The notes: generated by a model not told the origin, from the letters alone. 16,749 nucleotides of DNA from JBOGGN01 sp050744165 (GCA_050744165.1 JBOGGN010000025.1:1-16749); one strand, 5' to 3'. Counted from the stretch's first letter, positions 1 through 7,413 are shown. Program-made: numbers and translations.

Positions 1-543
1 GCACTGCAGGTCGTCAGACTGGTCCAACCCCTTCGCCTCGAGAAAAGACTCCGTCGGCGCAAGCTCGGCGTACAAATGAACGGGCCAATCGACGCGGACG
101 ACCGCAAGCCGGGCGCGCAGTCCGTGAGGCAGCCGCCGATCGGCTGGGATCCAGACGGCGGGAACGCCGTTGAAGAAACGGGGCAGATAACCGAGGTGCC
201 AAGCGGCCGCCTCGCCGGCGAGCAGGAAGCGAGCGCGGGGATCGCGTTGTCTCCAACCTCGGAGCTCGATGTAGGGGTCGCTGAGCGCCTCCTCGCCAGG
301 TGCCACGAAGGCCCAAGCACCCTTGATGGGAAGCGGACACAACCATCCGAGGCGCCGTAGCTCCCGTTCGGTCGCCTCCGGGCTTCGGGGTGAGCCCACC
401 TCTTCCAGATAATCCGCGAGGAGTTCGTGGGTAAGCACTGGCGGCCGGTCGCGGGCGAGCGCGTCGACGAGCTTGGCGGCCCAGGTCGGGACTCGCCTCG
501 ACTTCCCCGCCGAAGACTTGTCCCAAGAATTGGTTAGGTCCAT
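1..543 (-). CDS. AbiEi-family antitoxin-like regulator, N-terminal part, cut by the window edge
   Basis: An open frame reads from ATG at 543 to the left edge without a stop, giving 181 residues. Residues 20-80 look like a winged helix (LTHELLADYLEEV, then ELRRLGWL and a wing ending in GAWAFV). Residues 86-150 carry the AbiEi-type core: DPYIELRGW, ARFLLAGEAAAWHLGY and VWIPADRRLPHGLRAR. In the AbiE type IV toxin-antitoxin family such proteins are antitoxins that also repress their own promoter; many actinobacterial homologues are orphans. I cannot see a nucleotidyltransferase (AbiEii) partner, which would lie to the left of the window. The start is supported by a TACCGT box seven bases upstream and by codon-like composition; other frames over this stretch give Arg/Pro-rich nonsense. 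Family call is from pattern recognition only. Confidence 0.6.
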   Translation of the reverse strand, partial: MDLTNSWDKSSAGKSRRVPTWAAKLVDALARDRPPVLTHELLADYLEEVGSPRSPEATERELRRLGWLCPLPIKGAWAFVAPGEEALSDPYIELRGWRQRDPRARFLLAGEAAAWHLGYLPRFFNGVPAVWIPADRRLPHGLRARLAVVRVDWPVHLYAELAPTESFLEAKGLDQSDDLQC

Positions 544-550
544 GCCCGCT

Positions 551-556
551 ACGGTA
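551..556 (-). promoter_or_regulatory. -10 box of the AbiEi-like gene, leaderless spacing
   Basis: TACCGT on the minus strand is followed by seven bases and then ATG at 543, so transcription would begin at or next to the start codon. No Shine-Dalgarno is visible. The -35 position falls near 578, inside the first copy of the upstream repeat. Confidence 0.5.
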
Positions 557-572
557 CCGGACTGGGTCTTCA

Positions 573-650
573 CCGGGCAGGAAGTTAACTGAGGTTAAGC
601 TGGTGCCCGGACGGGGACCCTCTAAGTACTCAACCGGGCACCGAGCTAAC
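573..650. repeat. Three-copy 17-bp operator-like repeat upstream of the AbiEi-like gene
   Basis: Three 17-bp copies fit CCGGGCANNNNNNTAAC: 573-589 on plus, 594-610 on minus and 634-650 on plus. The first seven and last four bases are identical in all three. Copies 1 and 2 face each other four bases apart; copies 2 and 3 are back to back. Centres are 21 and 40 bp apart, close to two and four helical turns. Copy 1 overlaps the -35 region of the AbiEi-like promoter. This geometry suggests an operator for an autorepressor; binding is inference. Confidence 0.55.
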
Positions 651-721
651 CAGAATCGTCAGACCCTTTTGCCCGCGTCTCTCCTCCCTCGGCCCGAGTC
701 CCGCCCCCGGCCCCCGTGGGC

Positions 722-1522
722 TTACGCCCGTTCGAGGGCGTGGATCGCCCGCAGCCGGCGCTCGAGGTGCTGCTCCATGGACCGGGTGGCCAGCGCCGCC
801 ACCTCCGATGTCAGGGCGCTGTCAGGTTCCTGCAAGGCCCTAGCAAGGCCACCGCCGAGAATGCGGGTCAGCAACTGCAGCGCCTCGGGGCTCACCGGGA
901 GCCCCTGGCGACAGTCGCGACACAGGGCGCCACCATGGGACAGATCAAATGCCACCAGCGGCACCCCGCCCGCGGCCCCAGGGGCGCCCCCGGTGGCTGG
1001 CGCGGCCGGGGCCTCGCACGAGGCGCAACGGTCCAGCACCGGTCCGTAGCCCTCCATGGCCAGGAGTTTCCAATAGAAGGCGGCCACCAACAGCGGCGAG
1101 CGCCGCTCCCGGTCGGCCAGGGTTCGCAGGGCGGCCACCAGCATCTGGTACAGCCGGGCGTCGGGCTGGCGTTCCTGGGCCGTCTGGTCGACCGCCTCCA
1201 ACATCGACATGGCATCGGTCATGCGGGCCAGGTCGTCGCGGATGGGCCGCCAGTGGTCGAGGGTCTCGGCTTGGGAGACGATGTCCAGTTCCCGGCCCTC
1301 GTAGAACAGGACAGACACGTTGGCAGGCGGCTCCAGCCGGGCGCCGAACCGGCTCTTGGTCTTGCGGATCCCCTTGGCCACCGCCCGGACCTTTCCGTGG
1401 CCGGCCGTCATGAACACCACGATGCGGTCGGCCTCGCCAAGGCGGTAGTGGCGCAGGGCCACGCCCTGGTCGCGGTACAGGCTCAAGGGGTCACGCTTGG
1501 GAGGACCGGGCAACCCCGGCAT
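722..1522 (-). CDS. recO: DNA repair protein RecO
   Basis: RecO loads RecA onto SSB-coated single-stranded DNA in the RecFOR pathway and anneals complementary strands. The 266-residue product has the N-terminal OB-fold pattern (ALRHYRLGEADRIVVFMTAGHGKVRAVAKG at about residues 22-51, given here only to mark the region), the helical core, and a zinc ribbon with Cys166, Cys169, Cys201 and Cys204. An Ala/Pro/Gly-rich stretch (about residues 171-187) sits between the two Cys pairs and looks like a linker insertion. It starts 27 bases after the uppS stop, so the two are probably co-transcribed; no good ribosome binding site is visible. Some bacterial RecO proteins lack the Cys ligands, but all four are kept here. 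Confidence 0.95.
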   Translation of the reverse strand: MPGLPGPPKRDPLSLYRDQGVALRHYRLGEADRIVVFMTAGHGKVRAVAKGIRKTKSRFGARLEPPANVSVLFYEGRELDIVSQAETLDHWRPIRDDLARMTDAMSMLEAVDQTAQERQPDARLYQMLVAALRTLADRERRSPLLVAAFYWKLLAMEGYGPVLDRCASCEAPAAPATGGAPGAAGGVPLVAFDLSHGGALCRDCRQGLPVSPEALQLLTRILGGGLARALQEPDSALTSEVAALATRSMEQHLERRLRAIHALERA

Positions 1523-1549
1523 GGCCGCCGGTGCGACCGCTGCCAGCGG

Positions 1550-2332
1550 TTACAGCCGAGCGTCGGTGTCGTCGCCATCGCCCCCGATGCCGTCAACGTC
1601 ACTGGCCCCGTCCCCGCCGACGCCGCCGTAGCGCCGGTCCCGGCTCTGGAACTCCCGCACCGCCTCGAACAGGTGCTCTCGGCGGAAGTCGGGCCACAGC
1701 ACGTTGGTGAATACCAACTCGCTGTAAGCCACCTGCCATATGAGGAAGTTGGACAGCCGGTACTCGCCCGACGTGCGGATCACCAGGTCGGGGTCGGGCA
1801 TCTCGGGGACGTACAGCCGGGCCTGGATGGCCTTGGCGTTGACCTTGGACGCGGGCACACCGTCTCGGATGAGCGCCCGGACGGCGTCGACGATCTCGGC
1901 TCGGCCGCCGTAGTTGAACGCCACGTTCACCGTCAGCTTCCGGTTGTTGCGGGTCAGCTCGACGGTCTCGTCCATCCGGCGCAGCACCCCCCGGGGCACC
2001 CGCCAGTCACGGCGGCCGATGACGCGGATGCGCACCCCCTTCTGGTGCAGCTCGTCACGCCGGCGGACGAGCACGTCGTCGACCACCGTTCCCAGCAGGA
2101 ACCTGACCTCTTCGCGGGGCCGGCGCCAGTTCTCGGTCGAAAAGGCATACACCGTGTACCACTTGACGCCAAGGTCGAGAGCGCCGCAGATGCTGTCGAA
2201 CAGGGCGTCCTCGCCAGCCCGGTGACCCTCTGTGCGGGGCAGTCCACGCTTGGTCGCCCAGCGCCCATTGCCGTCCATGACGCAGGCGATATGGACCGGT
2301 ATCCGGTGGGGATCGAGCCCTTCCAGGTCCAT
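1550..2332 (-). CDS. uppS: Isoprenyl transferase (cis-prenyl diphosphate synthase)
   Basis: This cis-prenyltransferase condenses isopentenyl diphosphate units to build the long-chain polyprenyl diphosphate that carries cell-wall precursors. All family motifs are present in 260 residues: MDGNGRWA at 19-26 with catalytic Asp20, FSTENW at 64-69, NYGGR at 140-144, and RTSGEYRLSNFL at 186-197 followed by the WQVAYSEL segment. The C-terminal 25 or so residues are a Gly/Asp-rich tail outside the conserved fold. It is divergent from the helicase gene at 2394, with only 61 bases between the starts, and has a TACCGT box exactly six bases upstream of ATG. Actinobacteria often carry two paralogues (short- and long-chain); the sequence does not tell me which this is. 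Confidence 0.96.
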   Translation of the reverse strand: MDLEGLDPHRIPVHIACVMDGNGRWATKRGLPRTEGHRAGEDALFDSICGALDLGVKWYTVYAFSTENWRRPREEVRFLLGTVVDDVLVRRRDELHQKGVRIRVIGRRDWRVPRGVLRRMDETVELTRNNRKLTVNVAFNYGGRAEIVDAVRALIRDGVPASKVNAKAIQARLYVPEMPDPDLVIRTSGEYRLSNFLIWQVAYSELVFTNVLWPDFRREHLFEAVREFQSRDRRYGGVGGDGASDVDGIGGDGDDTDARL

Positions 2333-2338
2333 CTACTC

Positions 2339-2344
2339 ACGGTA
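2339..2344 (-). promoter_or_regulatory. -10 box of uppS-recO, leaderless
   Basis: TACCGT on the minus strand, then six bases, then ATG at 2332. In the standard promoter numbering this puts +1 on the A of the start codon. No clear -35 hexamer is seen. Confidence 0.55.
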
Positions 2345-2381
2345 TCGCTTGCCGGTCCCACGGCTCCGCCAAGTCGACCAG

Positions 2382-2387
2382 TACAGT
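2382..2387 (+). promoter_or_regulatory. -10 box of the DinG-type helicase gene, leaderless
   Basis: TACAGT is followed by six bases and then GTG at 2394, putting +1 on the first base of the start codon. The box supports choosing GTG 2394 over an earlier in-frame ATG at 2232, which would overlap uppS by about 100 bases. Confidence 0.55.
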
Positions 2388-2393
2388 CAGCCA

Positions 2394-4403
2394 GTGACGT
2401 CTGAGCGGGTGGCGGCGGCCCTCGACCGGGTCGTCGGCGGCCTGCCAGGCGGTGGCGACAGCCGGCCGGGCCAGCGCCAGATGGCGGTGGCCGTGGCCCG
2501 CGCCATCGAGTCCCGGCGCCATCTGATCGTCGGAGCCCAGACAGGGACAGGAAAAAGCCTCGCCTACCTCGTCCCTGCCCTCCTCTCCGGATCGAGGGTG
2601 GTGGTGGCCACCGCGACCAAGGCCTTGCAGGACCAGCTGGCCAAGAAGGACCTGCCGTTCCTGGAGGAGCGGCTCGGGATTCCTTTCCAGTACGCCGTCT
2701 TGAAGGGCCGGTCCAACTACCTGTGCCGCCAGCGGGCGCTCGAAGTGGCGGGGGGCGGCGAGCAGCTGGAGTTGGCGGCCACCGACCCCTTGGCAGGCCC
2801 GCTCGACGCCACCATGGGGCGCAACGGGGCCCGGGCGACGGGGGCGGGCACCGGCGGGCTGCTCGACGGCCCCACCCTCGGGTCCTTTGGCCGCCAGGTG
2901 CGACGCATGCTCGAATGGTCGACGACCGCCGAGACGGGCGACCGGGCCGAGTTGCCATTCGAGCCCACTCCCCGGGCGTGGTCGATGGTCAGCGTGAGCT
3001 CCACCGAGTGCCCCGGAGGCCAGCGCTGCCCCTGTGGCGACGTGTGTTTCGCCGAGGCGGCCCGGGCCCAGGCGGCGGTGGCCGACGTCGTGGTGGTCAA
3101 CATCCACTTGTACGCCACCCACCTGGCCTCCGGGGGTGCGGTCCTCCCTCCGCACGACGTCGTGATCTTCGACGAGGCTCATGAGCTGGAGGACATTGCG
3201 TCCTCGAGCCTCGGGTTCGAACTGGCGCCCGGCCGCTTTTTCGCCCTGGTCCGAGCGGCCCGGGCGCTGGTCGACGACAGCGCCGTGCTCGACGCCGTCG
3301 AGGCGGGCGCCGCCCGGCTGAACACTGTCCTCGACGACCTTCGAGGCCGGCGCCTCCTCCCGCCGCTACCCGAGGAGCTGGTGTCTCTCTTGACCGGGCT
3401 TCGGGAGCGGGTGGCGCAGCTCAGTGCCGCCGCCCGCTCGCCCGACCAGTCCGACCTATCACCCCGGCGGACCCGAGTCGTGCAAGCCGCAGGCGCGCTG
3501 GTCGACGACCTCGATTCGCTGCTGGCGCTGTCGGAGAGCCGGGTGGCGTGGGTGGAAGGCCCGCCGTCCTACCCGGTCGTCAAAGTGGCCCCCCTCGACA
3601 TTGCCCCCCTCCTGGACCGGCTGCTTTGGAGCCCAGAGGACGCCCCGACGGCCATCCTGACCAGCGCCACCATTCCCCCCGGGCTGGCCGGGCGCATCGG
3701 CATCCCCGAGGGGTCGGTCGACGAAATGGATGTCGCCAGCCCGTTCAACTACCCCGAGCAGGGACTCCTCTACTGCGCCTTGCACCTCCCCGATCCCCGG
3801 AGCGACCGCTTCGAAGCGGCCATGCACGAGGAACTGGAAGCCCTCATCCGGGCTGCCGGCGGGCGGACGATGGCGCTGTTTACCAGCTGGCGGGCCATGG
3901 ACTCCGCCGCCAAAGCGCTGCGGGCCGTGCTGCCATGGCCCGTTTTGACTCAGTCCGACCTCCCCAAGCCGGCGCTCCTGGCCGCGTTCAAGACCGACGA
4001 GCACTCCTGCCTGTTCGCCACCATGGGCTTCTGGCAGGGCGTCGACATCCCCGGGCCGGCGCTCTCTCTGGTGGCAATCGATCGCATCCCATTTCCCCGG
4101 CCGGACGAACCGTTGCTCCAAGCCCGCCGGGAGCGGCTCGGCCGGGCGGCCTTCGCGGTGATCGACCTGCCTCGGGCGGCCACTTTGCTGGCCCAGGGCG
4201 CCGGCCGCCTGATCCGTTCTCCCACCGACCGGGGCGTCGTCGCCATCCTCGACCCCCGCCTAGCCAGCGCCAGCTACCGCTGGCGGCTCGTCCGGGCCCT
4301 GCCGCCAATGCGCCGAACCCGCCACCGCCGGGAGGTCGAGGATTTCCTGGCCCACCTTCGGGCCCAGGACACCGTCGCCACCGGGTCGCCCGTGACCCGC
4401 TGA
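2394..4403 (+). CDS. dinG: ATP-dependent DNA helicase, DinG/XPD family with iron-sulfur cluster
   Basis: A superfamily 2, XPD-like 5'-3' DNA helicase that unwinds damaged or branched DNA such as D-loops and R-loops. In 669 residues it shows Walker A GAQTGTGKS at 47-55, a Q-motif-like RPGQRQM just before it, Cys111 plus the cluster Cys206, Cys212, Cys214 and Cys218 for the FeS domain, DEAH at 260-263, and the late motifs TSATIPP, a GFWQGVDIPG segment and QGAGRLIRS (motif VI). A Gly/Ala-rich insertion at about residues 117-165 lies inside the FeS region. GTG 2394 is chosen because TACAGT lies six bases upstream and the conserved protein begins just after it. The MFS gene follows after 54 bases with its own promoter box. 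Confidence 0.9.
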   Translation: MTSERVAAALDRVVGGLPGGGDSRPGQRQMAVAVARAIESRRHLIVGAQTGTGKSLAYLVPALLSGSRVVVATATKALQDQLAKKDLPFLEERLGIPFQYAVLKGRSNYLCRQRALEVAGGGEQLELAATDPLAGPLDATMGRNGARATGAGTGGLLDGPTLGSFGRQVRRMLEWSTTAETGDRAELPFEPTPRAWSMVSVSSTECPGGQRCPCGDVCFAEAARAQAAVADVVVVNIHLYATHLASGGAVLPPHDVVIFDEAHELEDIASSSLGFELAPGRFFALVRAARALVDDSAVLDAVEAGAARLNTVLDDLRGRRLLPPLPEELVSLLTGLRERVAQLSAAARSPDQSDLSPRRTRVVQAAGALVDDLDSLLALSESRVAWVEGPPSYPVVKVAPLDIAPLLDRLLWSPEDAPTAILTSATIPPGLAGRIGIPEGSVDEMDVASPFNYPEQGLLYCALHLPDPRSDRFEAAMHEELEALIRAAGGRTMALFTSWRAMDSAAKALRAVLPWPVLTQSDLPKPALLAAFKTDEHSCLFATMGFWQGVDIPGPALSLVAIDRIPFPRPDEPLLQARRERLGRAAFAVIDLPRAATLLAQGAGRLIRSPTDRGVVAILDPRLASASYRWRLVRALPPMRRTRHRREVEDFLAHLRAQDTVATGSPVTR

Positions 4404-4444
4404 CACCGGCGGGAAACACCCGGCCCCGTTCGATTCACCTCCTC

Positions 4445-4450
4445 TACCCT
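4445..4450 (+). promoter_or_regulatory. -10 box of the MFS transporter gene, leaderless
   Basis: TACCCT is followed by seven bases and ATG at 4458. No Shine-Dalgarno sequence lies in the gap, so the transcript would start at or beside the start codon. Confidence 0.45.
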
Positions 4451-4457
4451 CGCCCGG

Positions 4458-5756
4458 ATGGAACCGCCCGACCCCCAGCTGGCACCCCTCCCGGGGCCTC
4501 CGAACGGCGCCGGGCGGCCCGACGGGCGCAGTGGTTGGCGGGCACTGGCGCTGGATCTGGGGCCCCTCCGGCGCCACCGGGACTTCCGCCTGCTGGCGTT
4601 CAGCCGGGCCATCTCGTTCTTCGGGAGCATGATCACCTACGTCGCGGTGCCCTTCCAGGTGTACCGCCTCACAAGGTCGTCCCTCGCCGTGGGCGCCGTT
4701 GGCCTGGTCGAGCTGGCCTGCCTACTCAGCATGGTGTTCCTTGGCGGGGCCCTGGCCGACGCCATCGACCGGCGGAAGCTGGTCTTCGGCGGCGAGGTGG
4801 CGCTGGCCGCGGGGTCGATCGCGTTGGCCGGCAATGCCTCACTGCCTCATCCCCGGGTGTGGCCGATTTTCGTGGCGGTGGCCCTCATGGCCGGCTTCGA
4901 CGCCCTCCAGCGGCCGTCCTTCGACGCCCTCATGCCCCGCTTGGTGGATCCCACCGAACTGGCCGCGGCGGCCTCGATCGAGTCGCTCGAGGGCACCATC
5001 GGCCAGGTGGCCGGCCCGGCTCTCGCCGGGATCCTCATCGCTTTTGCCGGGTTGCCGGCCGCGTACCTGGCCGACGTGCTCACCTTCGCCCTGTCGGTCG
5101 CCGCTCTGGCCGCGATGCGGGCCGTACCTCCGCCGCGGGACTCGGCGCCGCCCAGCGTGCGACGGGTGGTCGAGGGATTCGCCTACGCCCGCAGCCGCCC
5201 CGACCTGCTCGGGACCTACGCCATCGACCTGCTGGCCATGTTCTTCGGTATGCCCTCGGCGCTGTTCCCTGCAATCGCCAGCCGCTACGGCGGCGCCGGC
5301 GTCGTCGGACTCCTTTACGCCGCCCCTTCGGCCGGCGCCTTCGTGGTCGCCCTCACGAGCGGGTGGACTGCTCGGATCCACCGCCATGGCAGAGCGATCG
5401 CGGCCGCGGCGGTCGTATGGGGCGCCGCCATCGTGGTCTTTGGCCTGGGTCACTGGCTATGGCTGGCGGTTGCCGGTCTGGTTCTGGCGGGGGCGGCCGA
5501 CATGGTGAGTGGCTTGTTCCGGACGACCCTCTGGAACCGCTCCGTCCCCGATTCGCTCCGCGGCCGCCTGGCCTCGCTCGAGTTCGTCAGCTACTCGGCC
5601 GGGCCGCTGCTCGGTAATGCAGAAGCCGGCACTGCCGCCGCCGCCTTCGGTGTCGAGGCCTCCGTGGTGGCCGGCGGCGTTTTGTGCGTGCTCAGCGTGG
5701 CCGCGTGCGCGGCTGCCTGCCGCCAGCTGCTGGCCTACGACGACCGCTCGGGATGA
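4458..5756 (+). CDS. Major facilitator superfamily exporter (MFS_3 / EntS-like)
   Basis: A 432-residue inner-membrane transporter with about 12 hydrophobic helices after a Pro-rich cytoplasmic N-terminus of some 40 residues. The MFS motif A is seen as GALADAIDRRK at about 97-107. The stretch GFDALQRPSFDALMPRLV is typical of the MFS_3 branch, which includes the enterobactin exporter EntS and macrolide exporters. These proteins use the proton gradient to export small molecules; the substrate cannot be inferred. No biosynthetic or resistance partner lies next to it: the helicase gene is upstream and a kinase gene downstream. It has its own TACCCT box, so it need not be co-transcribed with the helicase. 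Confidence 0.85.
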   Translation: MEPPDPQLAPLPGPPNGAGRPDGRSGWRALALDLGPLRRHRDFRLLAFSRAISFFGSMITYVAVPFQVYRLTRSSLAVGAVGLVELACLLSMVFLGGALADAIDRRKLVFGGEVALAAGSIALAGNASLPHPRVWPIFVAVALMAGFDALQRPSFDALMPRLVDPTELAAAASIESLEGTIGQVAGPALAGILIAFAGLPAAYLADVLTFALSVAALAAMRAVPPPRDSAPPSVRRVVEGFAYARSRPDLLGTYAIDLLAMFFGMPSALFPAIASRYGGAGVVGLLYAAPSAGAFVVALTSGWTARIHRHGRAIAAAAVVWGAAIVVFGLGHWLWLAVAGLVLAGAADMVSGLFRTTLWNRSVPDSLRGRLASLEFVSYSAGPLLGNAEAGTAAAAFGVEASVVAGGVLCVLSVAACAAACRQLLAYDDRSG

Positions 5757-5793
5757 GGGCTACCGAAGGCGGGGCGGGTCCCGCTGGCCGTCA

Positions 5794-5836
5794 GCCGGCT
5801 ACCGGACCGACGCCAACCCTCGTCGCCGGCTTCCGG
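5794..5836 (+). repeat. 12-bp direct repeat in the MFS-kinase gap
   Basis: GCCGGCTACCGG at 5794-5805 recurs as GCCGGCTTCCGG at 5825-5836, one mismatch, 31 bases apart. It sits in the 127-base gap before the kinase, which otherwise shows no convincing promoter box or ribosome binding site. It may be an operator or chance in GC-rich DNA. Confidence 0.25.
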
Positions 5837-5883
5837 TGCGCTACAACGGGCCGGTGCTGCCACAGTGGATCTGACGCTATGAG

Positions 5884-7413
5884 GTGCTGCGGCCACTCGG
5901 CGCTGGGCGTTTCGCCAGCGTCTACCTGGCCCGCGACGGCGACACCGATGCCATCGTCGCCATCAAAATGCTGGCCGACGACTGGATCCAGGACGCCGAG
6001 GTCAGGCGGCGGTTCGTCGAGGCAGCCGAGCTCACGCGACGCTGCGATAACGACCGGATCGTGGCTGTCCGCGCCATCGAACAGCTCGAGGACGACCGGC
6101 CCTACTTCGTCATGGAGTATGCCGACCGGGGGACACTGGCCGAGCGGATCGAAGCCCGGCTCAGCGAGGGCCTGAACTTCGAGGTGGGCGAAGCACTGCA
6201 CGTGGCCGAGGAGTTGGCCGAATGCCTCGTCGCGGTCCACGATTGCGGCGTCGTACACCGGGATCTGAAGCCCAGCAACATCCTGTTCAAGACCGTGCTC
6301 CGGGACGGACGAGAGAGGATGCTGGTAGCCGACTTCGGCCTGGCTCCGCCAGAGTCGGCGGACTACGCCCCCCCGGAACAGGCCGATCCCAAGCGTTCGG
6401 CCAACGTCGACGCCCGGACTGACGTGTATGCGGCAGGGGTGATCCTGTACCAGCTGTTGGCCGGAAGGCTGCCCTTTTCCGACGCCGACCTCTCGGAGGC
6501 CGCGGCCCACGCCAACGACGCACCCGACTTGGACGTGGTCCGCCCCGACGTGCCGACGCCGCTGGCCCGAGCCGTGCGCACCGCCATGACCGCCAACCCA
6601 CTTGGTCGCTACGCCAACGGCCGGGCGTGGCGGGAAGCACTTCGCCGGGCGGCGGCCTCGACGGGCATGCTTCCGACACCGCAGGAAACCCCGGTGCCCG
6701 AGGACCTCACCGAGACCGAGGACCTCACCAAGACCGAGGACCTCACCAAGCCCGAGGACCTCACCGAGACCGAGGACCTCACCGAACTCGCGGACCTCAC
6801 CGACTTCACCGGCCTCACCGGCCTCACGGGACTCGCCGGTTGGCCCGGCGCCTCGGAGCCGCCGTGGGCCGATGATGAGTTCGAAGGCCGGACGAACCGC
6901 CGATGGCTGGCCGTGGTGGCGGCGCTGGTAGTCGCGGCCGTCGTAGTGCTGGTCATCGTGGTCGTGCGCCAGCAGCACGGAACCAAACCGTCTAGGACGG
7001 CTCCGACGACAGCCATCCCCACGGGGAGCCCCGCCGTGACCGGGTGGTTCGCGGCCGCCTCGGGCCCCGGCTGCGCCGCTGCCACCCCAAGTGAGGCGCC
7101 ACCGGGCGCGACCGCAGCGGTCATCTGCACTGTGGGGGTCCTCAACGTCGTCTACTGCCGGATGGCCTCGGCGGGCGCCGCCAGCACCTACCTGTCCACG
7201 CTGGGCAACACGGAGCAGGACGCCATTCTCCGTGACTGGACTGCTCCCGGGGGGATGACCGGGCAGGCTCTCGACTTCACCAGCGACCACGGCCCGGCGT
7301 TGGCCTGGACATACACGGCCAAGCCCTACCTCGGGATCGCCGAGGGCGGAGCCCGCGACACTCTGGATGCCTGGTGGCTCACCGGGCGCGCCGTACGCCA
7401 CGGTGCCCGCTGA
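5884..7413 (+). CDS. Membrane-anchored serine/threonine protein kinase with short activation loop
   Basis: A Hanks-type kinase of 509 residues from GTG 5884. The catalytic set is intact: Gly-rich loop GAGRFASV at 6-13, VAIK Lys28, HRDLKPSN at 125-132, DFG at 150-152, PPEQ (APE position) at 163-166 and DVYAAG at 180-185. Only ten residues separate DFG from PPEQ, with one Ser and no Thr, so the usual autophosphorylated loop is missing. A linker with six EDLT-type repeats (about 273-308) leads to one membrane helix (341-361) and a roughly 147-residue outer domain with Cys at 'PGCAA', 'VICTV' and 'VYCRM'. The start is uncertain: the codons just before GTG are TGA CGC TAT GAG (stop, R, Y, E), and RYE would extend the usual kinase N-terminus. 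No Shine-Dalgarno or TANNNT box supports GTG 5884. Confidence 0.88.
   Translation: MLRPLGAGRFASVYLARDGDTDAIVAIKMLADDWIQDAEVRRRFVEAAELTRRCDNDRIVAVRAIEQLEDDRPYFVMEYADRGTLAERIEARLSEGLNFEVGEALHVAEELAECLVAVHDCGVVHRDLKPSNILFKTVLRDGRERMLVADFGLAPPESADYAPPEQADPKRSANVDARTDVYAAGVILYQLLAGRLPFSDADLSEAAAHANDAPDLDVVRPDVPTPLARAVRTAMTANPLGRYANGRAWREALRRAAASTGMLPTPQETPVPEDLTETEDLTKTEDLTKPEDLTETEDLTELADLTDFTGLTGLTGLAGWPGASEPPWADDEFEGRTNRRWLAVVAALVVAAVVVLVIVVVRQQHGTKPSRTAPTTAIPTGSPAVTGWFAAASGPGCAAATPSEAPPGATAAVICTVGVLNVVYCRMASAGAASTYLSTLGNTEQDAILRDWTAPGGMTGQALDFTSDHGPALAWTYTAKPYLGIAEGGARDTLDAWWLTGRAVRHGAR
6700..6807 (+). repeat. Six tandem 18-bp repeats in the kinase linker
   Basis: The unit GAGGACCTCACCGAGACC occurs six times head to tail from 6700, with the later copies more diverged, then decays into GGCCTCACC triplets to about 6830. 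It keeps the reading frame and encodes EDLT(E/K)(T/P) hexapeptides in the cytoplasmic linker before the membrane helix. In-frame 18-bp units can change in number by slippage without breaking the protein. Confidence 0.9.

Noticed and set aside
14..526. 170-codon minus-strand open frame at the left edge
   Set aside because: Its product is Arg/Pro/Ser-rich. The correct minus-strand frame is the one from ATG 543, which shows AbiEi-type motifs and runs off the edge.
594..650. Inverted repeat as a transcription terminator after recO
   Set aside because: The arms are imperfect with a 23-base loop and no T-run follows on either strand. The third copy at 573-589 fits an operator better.
716..2404. 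Long plus-strand open frame antisense to uppS and recO
   Set aside because: The product is His/Gln/Gly-rich with no family motif, while the opposite strand encodes complete UppS and RecO. Long antisense frames are common in DNA this rich in GC.
3548..5617. 689-codon plus-strand open frame spanning the helicase and MFS genes
   Set aside because: It runs in another frame through two well-supported genes and is Pro/Arg/Gly-rich without recognisable domains.
4458..5756. MFS gene as a drug resistance or siderophore export gene
   Set aside because: The family is broad and no biosynthesis, uptake or resistance regulator gene lies nearby, so a substrate cannot be named.
6700..6807. CRISPR-like or intergenic repeat array
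   Set aside because: Units are only 18 bp, contiguous without spacers, and lie in frame inside the kinase gene.
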